64,000 nucleotides of DNA, taken from Salvator merianae (Eukaryota; Chordata; Lepidosauria; Squamata; Teiidae). The stretch is from positions 40,452,204-40,516,203 of the forward strand of contig QVOM02000042.1 in NCBI GenBank assembly GCA_003586115.2. Direction: 5' to 3'. Within the stretch, counting starts at the first letter, position 1. Each line of letters opens with the position of its first letter. Under the pieces are notes generated by a model. It worked only from the letters and a program-made list of their open reading frames with translations. It did no database searches and was not told where the DNA came from. Below, piece by piece: positions 54,836 to 57,800 of this stretch. A program made the translations under genes and the position numbers.

Positions 54836-57800
54836 AAAATTAATCAACACTTTTTCACCCAGGCCTTCCCAATATGAACTTTCCTTTCTCTCATATTCTG
54901 TTTTAAACTATGTTTTATGTATGTTAACTATTTTTAACAATTGTATATAAATTGCTTTAGTGTTTTCAGACAAAATACACAAATATTTTATATAAATAAA
55001 TAACTACACTTGTGTAATTTCACTTCAGAACTGTTTTGTGGAACATAAACATAGCACCTTGTAATTTGCTGTTTAAATATCTAACATGCTATTTACTAGC
55101 TAAGTGCTACATTGCAAATTTCTAGAACTTGCTGGAACCTCTGTAAAAGCCCACAGAGTTAAAAATATTTCCTCCAACATTGACAATTTTAGTTAATCCA
55201 ACGTATAATGTTTTTGTAGTATTTTCTTCACTTCTTTGATAGTCATAAGAATATTGGCAAGATTCCATAGGCTGTGTAGGGAAATATCTACAATAAATAT
55301 GTCAACAGACTTCTTTACTTAGAGGCTATGTATTTCCTGTGTTTGCTATTTCTCGTCTCATTGCTATTATGACAATACAATCTGGTGCTGACAGAAGTAC
55401 AAACAAAAGTAGACAAAGGAATATTGTCAGTCAGAAACCATTTTCAAAATTCTCCAGAACATGCAGGAGTCGCTTTAACATCTGTGCTTCAGAACTATGG
55501 AAGCTATAGATGCTAAGCTACTGCTCAGCAGACCTGACCTGCCTGAATTTGTGACCCAATGTAATAGAGAGTAATTTGACCCTGGTTTACTGTTCTTTTA
55601 TTAGGGAAATTACTGGCTGAAAAAGTAGCTTTGAGAATTGGTATTCTAGAATTTTAATGTCCCCTCAATTTAACTCCTCTGGGTTTAGGACAAAGAGAAG
55701 ATAGAACTGTAGGGTCTTCTCCATCTGTTCTAACAAGACCAAACATTTCAGGTTCATTCCTCGACTGCCATCTAAATAGCATTCCACCACCAGGCTGAAG
55801 AAGAAGAAGAAGAAGAAGAAGACAGGATGGCTCTGCAGGGACTCTCCATCTGCCTTACTGAGAACAAGCACATCAGAGTCCTCCTCAACTGCCACCCAGT
55901 CAGCCCTCCTTCTCTCCCAATGCAGTTTGTCCTAGTGTGTTGAATTTTTTTAGATTGTAAGGTTGAAGGCAGAAACTCATGTATTCCTAGCCACTGTAAT
56001 AGTTTTCTTCGGAATAAGACTAGGATTCTGAAAAAATAAATAAAGTAAATGAGACTGTGAGCAAAGCTGCCAGAAACAGACACCAATAATAACCAATCTG
56101 TTCACCTAGCTCTTAGCTTCTGCTTGACTCAGTTATTTGTTGATAAATTTTGATTTTAGTTTTTTTCTTATTGAAATGCTAAGATTTTGTCTTTTTTTAC
56201 TGCACTGTGGTTTTAAAATTTGTTTCTCAGTCTGGGATAATTTCTAAAGAAATTATTTCTAAAAAAGTAAATAATAACTATATGTCATACAATAATAGCA
56301 GTGGAAGAATGACAATAAATCCAAACATAAGAAGTTACTTAAAACCTAAGTCAGACTCATGGTCCAGTTAGCTCCATATTATTGCCCACGAGTAATGTCT
56401 AGAAAGCCAGGGTTTTTCCAAGCTCACTTAAGGAGGGATTACAAGGGATTTAACTGCAGCTTTTTCTACATGCAAAGCCTACATAGTACTACTGAGCTAC
56501 AACTTATTCCCTAAGAGATCAGAGAACTGTTCTTTAAAATGTAGGCATCGATCCCATTACAACTTGCATGTCGAGTTCTCTACCATTTTTGGTAATATCT
56601 TTGCAAACAAGAAATAATAGTCTGCCCTAGTACTATACTGAAAATTTACACAGTTGCATTGTCTTTCTCCATAGTTTTTTTTACATACTTTAAATTTAAA
56701 TACTGTCTGTAATACATGACTAGCTGCAAATAATTCCTACTACTAGTAGAAATTTCCCCTCTTCCTTTTTTCTCCCTGTTCTCTTACAGTCAAAATTAAC
56801 CTGCTGCAAATCATCTTGAAAATGCCAGACAGAACACCATGATGCACAGTACTTGAAGAAGTTCACAGCAGCATTATGTGAACAGACATTATTGGCTATA
56901 GGAAGGCATTCATTAGTTTTTCAAAACCAGCCTGATATAGTAGCTAGCTGGAGCTGCCGACTTCTATGGGTCTATGAGCACAGTGAAGAACTGAGAGCAT
57001 GTCTCTCTCTAGATGCTTTTTTTCGCCAGGCAATGAATGCCCCTCCCTAAAAGCTTTGCAGAACTACCACACTGATGACCCAAAGGTAGTTGCAGAACTA
57101 CCACACTGATGACCCAAAGGCCCTTTCCACAGTAGGCCTTATTTCAGATTATATCTTGGTCTAGGGGTCCGCCATTCACATGCTGACGCAGACTACACCC
57201 AGCATGTAGATGACAGCCTTCTATTCCGGGATATAATCCAGAATAAGACCCAAAGACAGATTTTTTGACTAGGGTATTAAATAACAAATTTCCAATTTCC
57301 ATCAGAACCATAAAGCTCACTGGTTGACGTTGGCCACTCATCCTGGCCTACTTTATCAAACAACTGCAAAGTTAAAAGAGAGAAGTGTCTGTGTACTGTA
57401 CATCTTGACGCCTAAAGGAAAGCAAAGATATACATATAATAAAGAAATAAAAGCATATTCTGCTCTTGCCGCAGCACTGATAACAATGCTGAACTTTAAA
57501 TCACTTATGTAGGGCACAGGGGAAATAAAAGCTCTGTTTAAAAATTCCTTTCCTGAAAGCATTTACTTTAGAGAGGAGGAAGAGATTATTATCCTTCTAA
57601 CTCAAGACAACACCAAATTTAGAAAACAAGTCCTCTAGTTAAATACATAGCTCAGACAAAACTGTCTTCTTGATTTTGGTTTACAGACCTCCAGTTCTCA
57701 TAGTTATTTTCAATGTAAACAACGTTGAGGCACTTGCACATGCGGCTTTTAATATTCATTTAAGTTATACAATGAAGTACAGAGTGCTATTATCTTTTCT

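Noticed and set aside
57111..57255. Apparent 9-bp target duplication gacccaaag around the degraded MITE
   Set aside because: The right copy aligns with the decayed MITE terminus (ggccaagtgcaga), so it is part of the element and not a duplication.
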